From NCBI GenBank assembly GCA_013396655.1, contig WBMV01008566.1, positions 435,086 through 499,085 of the forward strand: 64,000 nt of DNA, read 5' to 3'. The notes beneath the pieces are model-generated. The model had not been told where the DNA came from. It did not search any database and was given only the letters and a program-made list of their open reading frames with translations. Positions 22,378 through 34,080 of the stretch are shown in pieces; the first letter of the stretch is position 1, and every line of letters starts with the position of its first letter. Source of the DNA: Campylorhamphus procurvoides. Lineage: Eukaryota; Chordata; Aves; Passeriformes; Dendrocolaptidae. The position numbers and the translations under genes are program-made.

Positions 22378-25300
22378 CTAGAAAAAAAATCAAGAGGATA
22401 AAAGCAGCTTGTTCTAGTGACACGTTGCCACCATTTCTAATAGCAACTTGTGTGTTTTTCACAAAATGTGAAGAACTTAAGAAAGATGAACTTTCCTGAT
22501 AATTTCTCATGAATTTGTGCACTGAAAACCTAGATGTGGCAGAAGGGGCACCACAACGAAGTCACCCTAAGGTTGCCACAAAGCTAAAAATGTACTGTCA
22601 CACAGAGTCAGTAATAGAGAAGGAGCAATGCAGCATCTTGGCTTTATGTAGAAACAGCAGAAGGATGGCAATGGCAAAGGTTTTTCCTTTGTTGATTGAC
22701 TCTGAAGCTGGGGAAAAACTCACTGTATTCCAGTACAGCCTGACATGGTGCTGCCAGTGCATCTCTCTACTACAGGTGTCTGTGTAAGCTGGACAGACCA
22801 TGCTAGTCAAGTAGGATTTTAAGCTCATATCCACTTTCTCTTCCCAGTCAGGCACAACAGAACCAGACTCTGCTGCTTCAGTGGACCAAGGGCAGGTACA
22901 TCTTGATGAATATCAGGAGTTAAGTGAAGATATGCAGTGTGTATTTCCTAAAAAGAGACCTTCAGCCCTGCAGGCAGGAACTGAAAATAGAGGATTGATG
23001 GAGTACCTTTTTATACATGTTCAGAAACTTAATATCCTTTATGAAAGAGTAATGCATTTTTATGATACCACTATAATTTTATTATACCTACTATACTTTA
23101 GGTCTACTTTTTACAGGGATAAAGCTAATGGGATTTTGCGGCCCAATGAAAGGTTGTTTTGAACATCCATGCACTGAGCTAGTGATCCCCATGTGATGAT
23201 CTCAGTGTGGCAGGAAAAGAGAAGAGGTGGTACACTTGAGAGTCAAGAGGAGGGTGATGTTGGATTTCTCCTCGTAACCTTTGATTTTTCAGCCACTCCT
23301 GACTGTTACTGCAGCCCCAGAGATGGAACTCTGGGAAGATGTAATTTAAACAAAAGTTTCTATTATTGCAGATTTTGCCCAGTTGATGGATTAGTAATAT
23401 TCAGGCCCACGTTTCCCTACAAGCTGCTTGCTGTGTCATAAACTCTGACTGGCTCAGAGTAGTTTCACCCAAGGACTTCTGAGAGTGCCCAAGAGCATTT
23501 TGGAAAACAGCCTGCTAAAATCAAGAGCCTAACCATACAATGCCAGTTGTCCTGAAAGGTAATCCCCACAGGGATTAATGAATTTCTGACAGGCCTGGGT
23601 GTGAAAATTATGGTGATTGTTTCTTGAATCACAGTATCACTCAGGCAATTTATTGAACAGCAATAGTAGACAGAGACTTACATTGCTTCTGGCTTCCCAA
23701 GGCAGGGTTTATCATGTGCTGGGAAATTAAGTAACACTTCCCATTTTCTCCATATTCCAGATTTTTAAAATTGGTGTGCCTGGTTTCAGCTGAGCTCTGA
23801 TACTTGATAGTGTTAAGAGTTACAGCTTCTTATTAGTGTTACTTCAGTTCTGAACAGGGACAGTGAATGATGTGCTGCAACAGAACAGGGTACCATGGAT
23901 GGCCATTCTGGGATGCTTCATGCCATGTGCATGGTGATGCCCATTAAAGTCTGTATCACTTTTTTCTTTTCCTCTGACTAGATACCTTGTCCTCATAAAT
24001 TACAAAAAAATGGCATGAGTTGCTCTAAGGCTTGAAAATGTAGCTAGATCAAAAGTGATGGCTGCTGTGAGCCATCTCTAATACTTGCAGAAAAGGACTC
24101 TTAGCATAACAAAATAAAAATGAAATAAAACTATCATTTTGTGATGGCAGGCAGGTATCACCTACCATCTGTAAAGGTGTTGAATCACTGGAAGGCTGGA
24201 ACAGGAATTACCCTGCCTTCCTGCAGAAAATACAGCATCCTTTCTTCTTATTATTTTTTTTTTAAATCAGCATAATTTGCTTTCTTTTGTCTGAAAGGAA
24301 ACAGTTTATCCCTTTCATTCTTGGCCAGTATGGAGGAGTCCTAGAAAAGTCTGCAATCTTGGTTCAGTACCACACCAGTGCAGGAGCTCTGTTTAAAGAC
24401 AAGAGTGTTCCCATCCTGCCTTCATTACTGACTTCAGAGACTGCACAGCAAACCAGAGAGCTCTTTGCCCCCCATGGTCTGTCAGCAGCTAGATGATGCT
24501 CTAAGAGTTATGTCTGAACACCTCATGAAGTACGTGGAGTACTGTTGGGTCATCACCTGGAGACACCAACAAAACCTACAAAACCTATACCCTTACCAAA
24601 TATGGACAGGAGTTCTCACCGGGATCTGTCAGACAGAGTTTGGAAAAGCATTAAGTGGCCAGGAACACACATCCTGTATCCAGAAGGGCCAAAGCAAGCA
24701 CTGGGATATAATCACAACACTAGAAGGGTCTGGATCAAGTGCCACAAGTATGTGCCTAACTGTGGCTGCCTGTCCAGACTCAGTGCTGCTGTAGGTATAT
24801 GAGTAATTGACAAACATGGAGATCTTGCACCTAAATCTGAGAGTCCTGCTCCCTCACCTGTAATGCCTTTTGTCTCCCTCTTTCTAGAGCTTACTAGAGG
24901 GTTTATTTTCTAACCTCAGTCAGGGGATGCAGGCTAACTATGTGAACATGCAGCATTTAAGCACTTCAGCAATGAAGGTTCCTTTCAAAAAGTCATCTTT
25001 GTATTCAGTTCACCTGATGCCACAGTCACAGCAGAAACCCTGCAAAATCACACAAAACAGCCATCTGTGCAGGCACAAGCCCTCTTGCCAGACTTCTGTC
25101 ACTGAGATGATACAGGAAGAGAACAGTTCCATTTTCTTGCCAAAACATGCACACACCCTTCATCTATGCAGACAACTGTGCTATTATCTGAAGGTTTGTA
25201 GGTGCTCCATGCCAGACCATTTAAGCTGAAATGCACATGGTAAATGTCTAGACACCTAATGCTCTGCTCCATGCTGATGGTGAGAGTTGTGCTATGTGTG

Positions 25301-26454
25301 TATGTTTGGTGAGGGAAGAAGAGGAATGTTGCCAGACGAGCTAATAAAATGCCATCAAAACTGGTGAGATGTCAGCTCTGATATCTCTTTCAATCTCTGC
25401 ACGCTTCCCCTGAAGCAAAGGCAGTTCCTCACGCAGTGCCTGTTGCTGTTCATACTGCAAATTAGCAGTCACCTTCTCAGTGGCACTACATCAGACAAGC
25501 CAGGGGTCTGTATTCATCCTTCCTCTATGGAAACAAACATACCAATCCCCCCTGCAACTACTCTAAATAAAGAGGATAAAGGTATCTGCAATAACTGGAT
25601 GTTCCTCAAATCCCCAGATTCTACTCCTCTTTAATTGTGGGTCCCTTCCAACTCAGAATATTCTGTGATAAGAGTGAGGAATTTGTCTTGGGGCTTTCTG
25701 TGTATTCAAACAATACTAGTCTTTTACTCTTTTTTGTGCTAGCCCATGCAGCAAAAACATGGACACATACCACAGGCTCCTGGTATGTACCAGTTGTCCA
25801 GAAAGAACAGGAATTTTAGATACTGTTTAGAGGCCAGTCAGCTCTCATGGAGTGAGGCAGGGGATATTCCTGTACTCCCTGCTGGCTTTCAGGCACTGGG
25901 TGCCTGACACAGCACCAATGTAGCCTGTCCAATTTCTGGTCTGCTGAGCAGTTTGATGACCATGGTTTACAACTGTGTAAACAGACCCTCCTCCAGAAGG
26001 GGCTCCAGACCCAGGAGCTTGAAGGACACAAATGTTCTAAAGAGGTGACCCCCACAGCAGATGGCATTGCAGGAGGATACAGCTTAGCTGTCTGTTTTTT
26101 AGAATGGGCAGTGCTACTCAAGCATTTCCTTGTGTAACCTTCTGTGTATGAGAACATCTGGCCACCCTGAGCCCCCAAGAACATTTCTGAGTGTCCCTCA
26201 CCAAGGTACAGATACACAGAAATCTCCTTCCAAATGCAGATGAATGGCATTGTCTTGTATTACAGGGCTAATGGTTCTATGGTTAGCAGCATCCTATCTC
26301 GTCAGTACTCAATGCTTCTGCTTGCCTTTCCACGGGTATACATTTGAAGCAGGCTTTTTATCCAGTCCTGTTTCATTTGCCATTTTCCATGGGGACAAGA
26401 GTAACTAAAAGTTATTGCAAGTATGTAAGGAGCTTTGAGGTGAATAATCATATT
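22378..26454. other. KIAA1958 intron / downstream region, no supported gene
   Basis: About 4 kb of unique sequence. A minus-strand frame at 22855-22598 and overlapping plus-strand frames at 24465-24802 are the longest coherent-looking pieces, but I recognise no family in either. A 35-base CR1 tail lies at 25636-25670. Confidence 0.4.
25636..25670 (+). repeat. CR1 3' tail remnant
   Basis: GTGGGTCCCTTCCAACTCAG followed by AATATTCTGTGAT is the typical 3' end of a CR1 element in sense orientation. Nothing clearly CR1 precedes it, so only the extreme end inserted or survived. Confidence 0.65.
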
Positions 26455-26815
26455 CATGATTTTGGTTGGAAGGGATCTTAAAAATCACCTAGTTTCAATG
26501 CCCCTGCCATGGGCAGGGACATCTTCCACTAGACCAGGTTGCTCAAAGCCCCATCCGACCTGGCCTTGAACACTTGCAAGGATGGAGGGTCAGCAACTCC
26601 TCACACAACCTGCACCAGCAAGTGAACCCTCACAATAAAGAATTTCTTCCTAGTATCTAACCTAAATCCACCCTCTTTCAGTTTAAAGCTATTTTCCCTT
26701 GCCATATCACTCCATGCCCTTGTAAAACGTTCCTCTCCAGCTCTCTTTTAAAACTCCTTTAGGTACTGTAAAGTACTATAAAGTCTCTCCAGAGCCTTCT
26801 CCTCTCCAGGCTTCT
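26455..26815 (-). repeat. CR1 LINE 3' part, first half of an interrupted copy
   Basis: Minus-strand CR1: on the plus strand it starts with TTTTGGTTGGAAGGGATCTT and passes through CCATGGGCAGGGACATCTTCC, CTAGACCAGGTTGCTCAAAG and GCCCCATCCGACCTGGCCTTG, the signature 3' UTR of CR1. It breaks at CTCTCCAGGCTT, and the expected continuation (GAACAAACCCAACTCTCCC) is found only at 27639, so a later insertion split the element. Confidence 0.9.
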
Positions 26816-26855
26816 GGCACACAGATAATATAGAAATGCCATAAATAATGTTTTG
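26731..26855. repeat. 125-bp block, copy 1 of an exact duplicate
   Basis: Identical base for base to 27108-27232. This copy is continuous with its surroundings: it runs from the CR1 into the following insertion without a gap, so it is the genuine location. Confidence 0.9.
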
Positions 26856-27106
26856 CCATTGTTTCTGCCCGACAAAACTTCCTACCAAAAAACTTATCTA
26901 TCAGCTTTTTGCCAGAAGTTCCCACCAGAAGCTTCCTGCTGGAGTTTTCCTGCCAGAAGATCCTGCTATTGTTTCATCTAAATAGGGCTACATGCCAAGA
27001 AACCACATTCACCCTCCTTTGAATGCTATAAAAGTGGGGAGAAATTCTGGAAAATCAGGGAAGAGGAAAGAGAGAGCAAACTGATTATGTTAGCTGAGAA
27101 TCATTC

Positions 27107-27107
27107 N
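27107..27107. other. Assembly gap (single N)
   Basis: Marks the left edge of a 125-bp block that repeats sequence 377 bp upstream. It behaves as a scaffold join, not an ambiguous base. Confidence 0.8.
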
Positions 27108-27232
27108 TCCTCTCCAGCTCTCTTTTAAAACTCCTTTAGGTACTGTAAAGTACTATAAAGTCTCTCCAGAGCCTTCTCCTCTCCAGGCTTCTGGCACACA
27201 GATAATATAGAAATGCCATAAATAATGTTTTG
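27108..27232. repeat. 125-bp block, copy 2, bracketed by Ns (likely misplaced contig)
   Basis: Exact copy of 26731-26855, including both the CR1 end and the start of the inserted element. It is limited on both sides by single Ns at 27107 and 27233. A real duplication would not have both edges at gap symbols, so this is most simply a redundant short contig placed in a gap. Confidence 0.85.
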
Positions 27233-27233
27233 N
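27233..27233. other. Assembly gap (single N)
   Basis: Right edge of the redundant 125-bp block. Sequence to its right (AGGTGCTGCTGAATTGG) resumes the inserted element. Confidence 0.8.
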
Positions 27234-27630
27234 AGGTGCTGCTGAATTGGGACCCTGCATGGTCTGTGACACAGCTCCTTGTGAGCCACACATCCTGGCT
27301 GCATTCTAGAGAAGTAAAGTGGCTAAGACCCACTGCAGCTAAAGAGGTAATATTAAAAAGCAGCAGAGACAATTAAAAAAAAAAAAAAGGAGAAACTGCT
27401 TTTTTCCCCAACCTCCCCACACCAACTCAGCAAAAAAGTAGGCTTTGGTGCTGTTCTCTGCTTCTAGAAGTAATCTTAGCCTTTTCCAGCCTTTTCTTGT
27501 TTCTTGTCTTTGCATCTCTTAGTGATTAATAAAATCGGTTTTAGTATCAACAGCTAATTTACGTGAGTTTTCATTTGCTGAGGGGAATATTTGAATCTGA
27601 AGTTCTTTCTGCAACATTTAAGCAGATTAT

Positions 27631-28255
27631 AACAAGGTTGAACAAACCCAACTCTCCCAGCTTGTCCTTGTCGGAGAGGGGCTCCAGGCCCAGTCATTGT
27701 CATGGCCCTCCTCTGGACATGCTCCAGCAGGTCCATGTCTTTCTTATGTGAGGTGCCTCAGAGCTGGACACAGTACTCAGATGGGACCTCACAAGAGCAA
27801 AATTGAGGGTTGGAATCACCTCCCTTCCCCTGTTGGGCACAATGCTTTTGATCAGCCCAGGATAACACTGACTTCCTGGGATGCAGGTGCACATTGCCAG
27901 CTCATGTTGGACCCCTCGTCCACCAGCACGGCCAAGTTCTTCTCCTACTTCTGGTCAGGGCTTCCCTCAATCTGTTCTCTGCCCAGTCTGTGTTTGTGGT
28001 TGGGATTGCCCCAGCCCAGGTGCAGAACTTTGCACTTGGCCTTGTTGAACATCATGAGGTTCCACAGGTCCACCACTCAAGCCTGTCCAGATATCCCTGG
28101 GTGGCATCCCTTCCCTCCGTATCAACCACACCAAACAGCTTGGTGTCAGCAAACTTGCTGTGGGTGCATTCAGTCCCACTGTCTATGTCACTGACAAAGA
28201 TGTTAAAGTGCACTGGTTCTAATGCCAATCCCTGAGGTGCTCCCTTTGTCTCATG
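27631..28255 (-). repeat. CR1 LINE, second half of the interrupted copy
   Basis: Continues the minus-strand CR1 of 26455-26815. Plus-strand text such as GAACAAACCCAACTCTCCC, GGCCCTCCTCTGGACATGCTCC, GAGCTGGACACAGTACTCAG and GGTGCAGAACTTTGCACTTGG is diagnostic. On the minus strand the upstream end still shows ORF2 reverse-transcriptase remnants (APQGL, then HFNIF, then SKFADTKLFGVV). The catalytic FADD motif has lost an Asp (FADT), and stops break the rest. An inactive copy; the antisense 165-residue frame over it is a shadow. Confidence 0.9.
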
Positions 28256-31200
28256 CTGCATGCAAGATTTTGTCTTCAAGGGTGTCATCTCCTTAAAATT
28301 TTTAAAGAAGCAGTAATAAGCATGTCTCATGTGCTGCCAGTCTTCCTATAGGAATTTGGACCTTAGTACAAAGGGTCCATGCACAAATAGCATGTGTCTT
28401 CTTATACATACCATTTTACACAGGCATCTTTTTTGTTGTTTCTTTCTGAGTAGTTTCTTGGAGAGGTATCAGTAGAGAAAGTTGTGGCATAGTAAGCCAT
28501 CAGGCTAGATTACAAAGAAATCTTGTGCATCTTTCTAGGGATAGCTGCCTATTTCCATTTCTCTTTAGTGTATATTACAAAGCAAACCACCAGTGAATTA
28601 CAGACCCCACCTTGCTACCTTCAAAACTTCCCTGAAGAAGCAATGTGCCATAGCATTCCTCAATAACTTTAGCAAAAGCTGCAGTCGTGAGATTCTTCAG
28701 CAATGTCGTGAATGCAATGCGCAGATATTCAGCTACAGCTGAGCTCAGAAGATTCTATTACTTCTGTGAGATCATCCTGGGGAAACACTCCAGACTGCCT
28801 GAGCCAAATTGCTCAGTGCTGTTTGTCCAGCTACCAGAAGATCAGGACAGCGCAAGACGGCACCAGCATGTACACACTGCTGCTGGTTATCCTTGTGTGT
28901 GAGAGGAGGAGGAGGAAAGGATATGCAGGTATCAACAGGCTAGGCAAGCACGGCAGTTCTTGAAGCGGCAATCTGAGCTCGTCAGTGTAGAAAAGGAAAA
29001 GTGAAAGCAGCTGAACTTCACCAATTCGATTAGCTGAATCTGCAATAAACACATGAACCACCAGCTGCATACTCACTTTTAAAGCAAAAGTAAGCTCATT
29101 ATCTTCAGCCTCTGTGAAGACAGTTTAATCCAAGCTATAGAGTTTAATCCAACAGGTTTACTGTGCGTGTGCAACAGACAGTGAAAGCACCTGTTCATCA
29201 CCGGACCATACCTCACTTCTCTGTCTCTCTTCATCCAAAGGCATCTGATTTTAATTTCCACTTGTCACTGGGACAACCGCAGGATCCTGGACAGGATGCC
29301 TTTTTTATGTTGCTGTGCTGAGCATAGTCCAGCTGCTAACACCAATCATCAGCAAGGGAACTTTCTTAGAATTTGCCAGATGATGGAAATGCAGTCCCAG
29401 AATACCTGATAAAAATCACATTCCTCTATACCTTCCCCATAGTGTCACTTAGCTCTTACTTATCCTGCACTTATGTCCTAACAACATACGTTGCTGTTCC
29501 CTAGATGGCAGCTCCCTGAGGGATTTGGCTTTTTCCTTTTTCTTATGTTCCTTTGGCAGAACCCAAGACACCCTGACCTTCTCCAACACAGTTATCATTC
29601 CATGAACTGCAGCTCTGTGGAATTTCTTAAGGCATTTTTTAGTTTGGGATGTTTCACTTTCACAATATAGGGGCGTCATGAGCTTTAGTTTTCAGGCCCT
29701 TTCATTTTAAAACCTCTTGAACAGAGAAAATTCAGACCTGACAAGCAAATGTCTTAAAAGATGTGTATTTTTGGATGGACATTCAATTATTCTAGATGAA
29801 CACTAATTAAAACAAAGCCATGTGGAGAGCAGACTCTACTGCTGAAAATCTGAGTGCAAAATAAACACTTTCAAGCCAAACTATGCCTTGGAATTGATAT
29901 AACCACATGAGGTTTGGAAAAATGATTTCCAAAAGGGCTCTCAGGATGTAGGCTTTCAGTCCTAGTAAACTGAGGTTAAATGAGCACATGTCAAGCTTGC
30001 TTTCAAGTACATTCCTGGGTAGGGAAGGACTTACTTAAGCAATTTCTTAAATGTTTTCCTGAAGCACAGCCACAGAAGTTAAGAAGGGTATGACAGCAAC
30101 TATTTCTTGGTGAGCCTATTTGCACTCTGCTCATAAAAATGCACCACAGGTCCCAGCCATGCTGATACTCATACCTGAAAAGCATGAGACACAGCTTGTG
30201 CTTTTTAAAAACAACATGCTTCGAATTGTCAAGTAAATTGTTTTCACCTGATTAAAAACAGCAGTCAAATTTGCAGAAAACAATTTATTAAATACATGAG
30301 ACTTGGTTGCTACACGTAATAACAGACAAAATACTGTGAGTAAAGCATGCACTTATTACAGACATCAATGACTATTTTGATTAATTTTTAAATGGTCTTT
30401 AATTCTGTAAGTTAAGGCTGTACCAATACAAATTTTAAAAATCAAAAAATAAGAAGTCACACTACAATAGTAGCAAACATTGTACAGACACTGAAAGCAA
30501 CCTCTAATGCAGCAGAACCAGACTTGTTAAAGATTATCATAAGGGAATAAAAATGGAGGTGAAGTGCAATGAGTATCAGAGTATCTCTGAAATTTACAGA
30601 TCAGTAACAGTGAATGTCATACTCCAATTAGCACATTCTTTTCAAAAGCCTAATTATCTGACAACTAAGCAAGGAAGGAAACTCATAAACACCATTTAAA
30701 AAAAAAAAGACCTCTTGGTTTTATTTTTATTGAGGGCACTTCTGTACTCAACACTAAAAGAACATTTCTCAAGGAGACAATGTGGCAGACAACAGTACAA
30801 CACAGGTTTGTTTATTCTATCCCCATTAAAGAATAGTGAAATGTCTTGAAGACTTAAAATATGTCCAAACAGAAAAAACAGTTCTCAACTAACACAAGTG
30901 ACCGACAACTTTTTTGACCATATTGGTCTTCACCCGTGAAGGACCCTACCCTGTATGAAGCTTCTTAAAAATACACTGTGGATATGGCAATACGACATTT
31001 ATATGTGCCAAAACTTCTCCTGCTAATGAGTAGAAAAATTACCAGCCCCAGAAACCCACTGGGGATCTGAGGCTCAAAGTAGGTTACGAAATCTTCCTTC
31101 ATTTACAGCAGCAAATCCTATTTCCTTGTTTTTCTCATGTTGCTGTTAAGTACGGAAATAGGGTAATTTGAGGACAATGTGGTTGAACAGGTAACTCTGA

Positions 31201-33933
31201 AAATGGACTGATTAACAGTATTATTCACATTTTCAGAAAATGATCCAGGAATGCGTCCCTTCTCCCCAGATATTCTAGATTTGCAGAGTTTAATGCATTA
31301 AAATGCATCAAAATATTACTTCTCCCTAACAGAAAAGTATATATAATCTGCTCTATATATAATCTCCCAAATGCAGGAGCAAGAGATCTGTGTAAGAAGG
31401 TGCCCTGTGTACAGAAAACTGCATTGGGAGTGGAAGATATGTAGCACTCCTTACACTAAAATCTCTGCCTTAAATAGCTCATTACAGCTGGGGCTTGCAA
31501 AGGGGTCTAAAAAAAGCTAAGTCCCCAAATTCCTCTGAGATTTGGATTGATAATTCTTTCCTGGATCTTTTCAGCAGCACAAACTAAGCTATTTAAAATA
31601 AAAAATAATAAAAACCCCCCATGCATATATTAGAAAAAAAAAAGAAAGCTGATCTTGAAATATAATGCACTTCAGAAAAAATGCAATTAAAAAAGCAATT
31701 ACAGGACTGACAGTATGGACAATATGTACACTGAAGGAATCACTGTGATTGGAAGGCGGTATCTAAAGCAGCACACCACTGGTATCACCCAGTTTGTGTC
31801 CTGAAACTGATGAACTGTGGTGAAAAGCAAATAAATGTAACTAAAGACTTTTAAAGACATGCCACAGGCAGCAGGCAAAATCCTAATGCCAGGTCTGCAC
31901 CTGTAGAACCATAAGCACATTTTTGGCATGCAAAGTAGGAAAAAATTGATGGCCTTTCTGACTCAAATCTAAGCTCAAAATAATGTAGATATGTCTAGCC
32001 TCACAATGGAAGAGAAGACTGGGGAAAAAACAGCTGCCATGCTGCTGGAATCTGACTTTTTTATAGACATTTTTCATTGAAGAAGTTAGGAAGATCAATT
32101 GGTAAGACAATTAGTGCAATTAGTGGGACCACAGAGACTCAGACCTAGCTATAAATAGAAGAAATGCAGGATAGAAGATCGTGCCTTGAATATTTAATAC
32201 TAGGACCACAGAGACAGGAGTTCTGTGGAGTCAAAGCTCCTCACTCATACTAGTAGCATATGTTCATGTGTAAATAGCTACTAGACACCCAAACCAATGG
32301 AGGACCACATTGTAACTGGTCTCAGCCAACCTCTAGTCTGGTAAAATGAGGCTGAAGAAGCTTCCAGTTTTTAAAGGACAATAAAAGGACGTAACATTTC
32401 TGAAGAGAGCCTTATTCCCTTTAATAGATGGGAACTGAGGTTCTGCAAAAGGCTTCTAAGCACTCTAATCCTTTGCGAAAGGTTTTAATCTTCAGCTGGG
32501 GTTTTCAAATTCATCAGTTAGTGGTGGATGGCTTGCAACCTGCTACACAGGATGATTTTCAGTGTATTCTGTGTCCTTCAATATTGCTTTCTGTAAATGT
32601 CCTGGGTATCATAGAAAGGAACAACTACATTGAAAATTTTGGCATAGTTTTTTTCTGGGGGGAAGTATTTTACACCACAAGGGCTGTAAATTTTCCTGCT
32701 TGGAGACAGAGATGACTTTAGACCCACACCACTAAGGATGAAATCAATGTACTCTTATTTTCCCAATCACGCATTTTTTTCTGATAACCCGTTATTTTTA
32801 TTTGAAAAGTCTTTTCAAGACATGTAACAGGCTTTCACGTCTCAGTAGAGACAGAAAACTGATGGTCAGTCTTTCTTTTTTTCCATACAAAACACTATTT
32901 TAAAGACCAGCCCAGGTACAGTGAACCATGCCTGGTGGTTGGGAAATGCATCAGAGAAGTGAATATCTCACATTTTCCTCCTGCCTGTTTCTGCTGTATT
33001 TTCAGTATGATACAATTTCAGCCTGTCAAAAGCTTATCAAAACGAAAGCATATGCATGCGTGTATTTGCTATACTGTCAGATTCTAGGCAAAGGGTAGAA
33101 GAACTGAAAATGCAGTGTCAGAATTTTGATAGACAGGGCTTGTCTGCCATGGAAAGAACAAGACCAAAAATCTTGGGCTTGAATTTCATCCAAGTCTTAT
33201 TTGGCAGCAATGTGTGGTTTCAGCAGAGGCAGAACAGGCTGGAATCCACCACTTGACCAGGCTGACTCTTGTCAGCTCACAACTGCTACAAGAGCTAACA
33301 GTCTCTTACAGTAATCAGAGGGCTGCTTTCATTAATCAGTGCTTTAGCATGCTCTGCATTGACTTGAACAGGCTTGGCTATTCAATGGATCCATTACCAA
33401 CAAGAGAATTTGGGTGCCACATGTTCCCTTCTACTCACAGTTGGCAGACTGCAGCTGCAGGAGGTGAGGCAGGAGGGGATTCCTTCTCTTCAGTTCTGTT
33501 AAAGGTTTTTTTTTTTGAAATAGAAATCAATGAGAACATACTTTAAAGAAAGATGGAGAGTTAAAAATTATTTTTTTTCTTTTTACTTTTTTTTTTTAAG
33601 CTTCAAGCTGGTAAGTGATCATCTGTGCAGAACAAGATATTAGAAGTTTGGCACCTCCCATCTTCCACAACATTTTAATTCCTTCTAGAGAAGGCAGTAA
33701 ATACTGGCATAAAATAAGAAATGATCATCAGAATGCAGTTTTAGCATGACACAAAAAAATCCTGCTAACTGGCACAGTTTCATTGTACAGTTAATCACTT
33801 ACCCGAAACGGTGGTGATTATAGCAGCAATAGTTAGGATTTTTACAAGTACCACATAAACACACAAATGTCAGAACATCAAGAAAACATGCAAAACTTCA
33901 ACAGCAACATCACTGAATCACACAATGCATAGA

Positions 33934-33955
33934 ATTATTATTATTATTATTATTA
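33934..33955. repeat. (ATT)n microsatellite
   Basis: Seven consecutive ATT units plus one base. Confidence 0.95.
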
Positions 33956-34061
33956 GACAAGACAGTGAAATCTTTTTAATAAAACAAAAGATTTAACAAA
34001 TATCTACTTTCTTACAAACTATTCTCAAAAAAAAAAAGTTATTAGTGAGTGAGCATTAGCC

Positions 34062-34080
34062 TTAGAGGTTTAACCTCTAA
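34062..34080. repeat. Short inverted repeat
   Basis: Arms TTAGAGGTT and AACCTCTAA separated by a single T. Near-palindrome in AT-rich DNA; no function evident. Confidence 0.6.

Larger units (their letters stand above)
26816..27630. mobile_element. Probable solo LTR or similar insertion inside a CR1
   Basis: About 0.8 kb of non-CR1 DNA splits an otherwise collinear CR1. On the plus strand it has a promoter-like TATA box (CTATAAAAGTGGGG near 27028) and, 500 bases later, a polyadenylation signal AATAAA (near 27529) followed by GGTTTTAGTATCAAC, the order expected of an LTR (U3, R, U5). Exact ends and target-site duplication cannot be fixed, partly because two assembly gaps fall inside. No coding region for retroviral proteins is present. 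LTR identity is inference. Confidence 0.45.

Noticed and set aside
25816..26250. 144-codon minus-strand frame
   Set aside because: No recognisable domain, no splice context or homology that I can see; length alone is not enough in a 64-kb window.
26816..27630. Full endogenous retrovirus
   Set aside because: Only LTR-like signals are present; no gag, pol or env-like coding sequence is found.
27697..28235. Plus-strand frames of 165 and 113 codons
   Set aside because: They are antisense to a CR1 whose minus strand carries the ORF2 remnants; open by chance.
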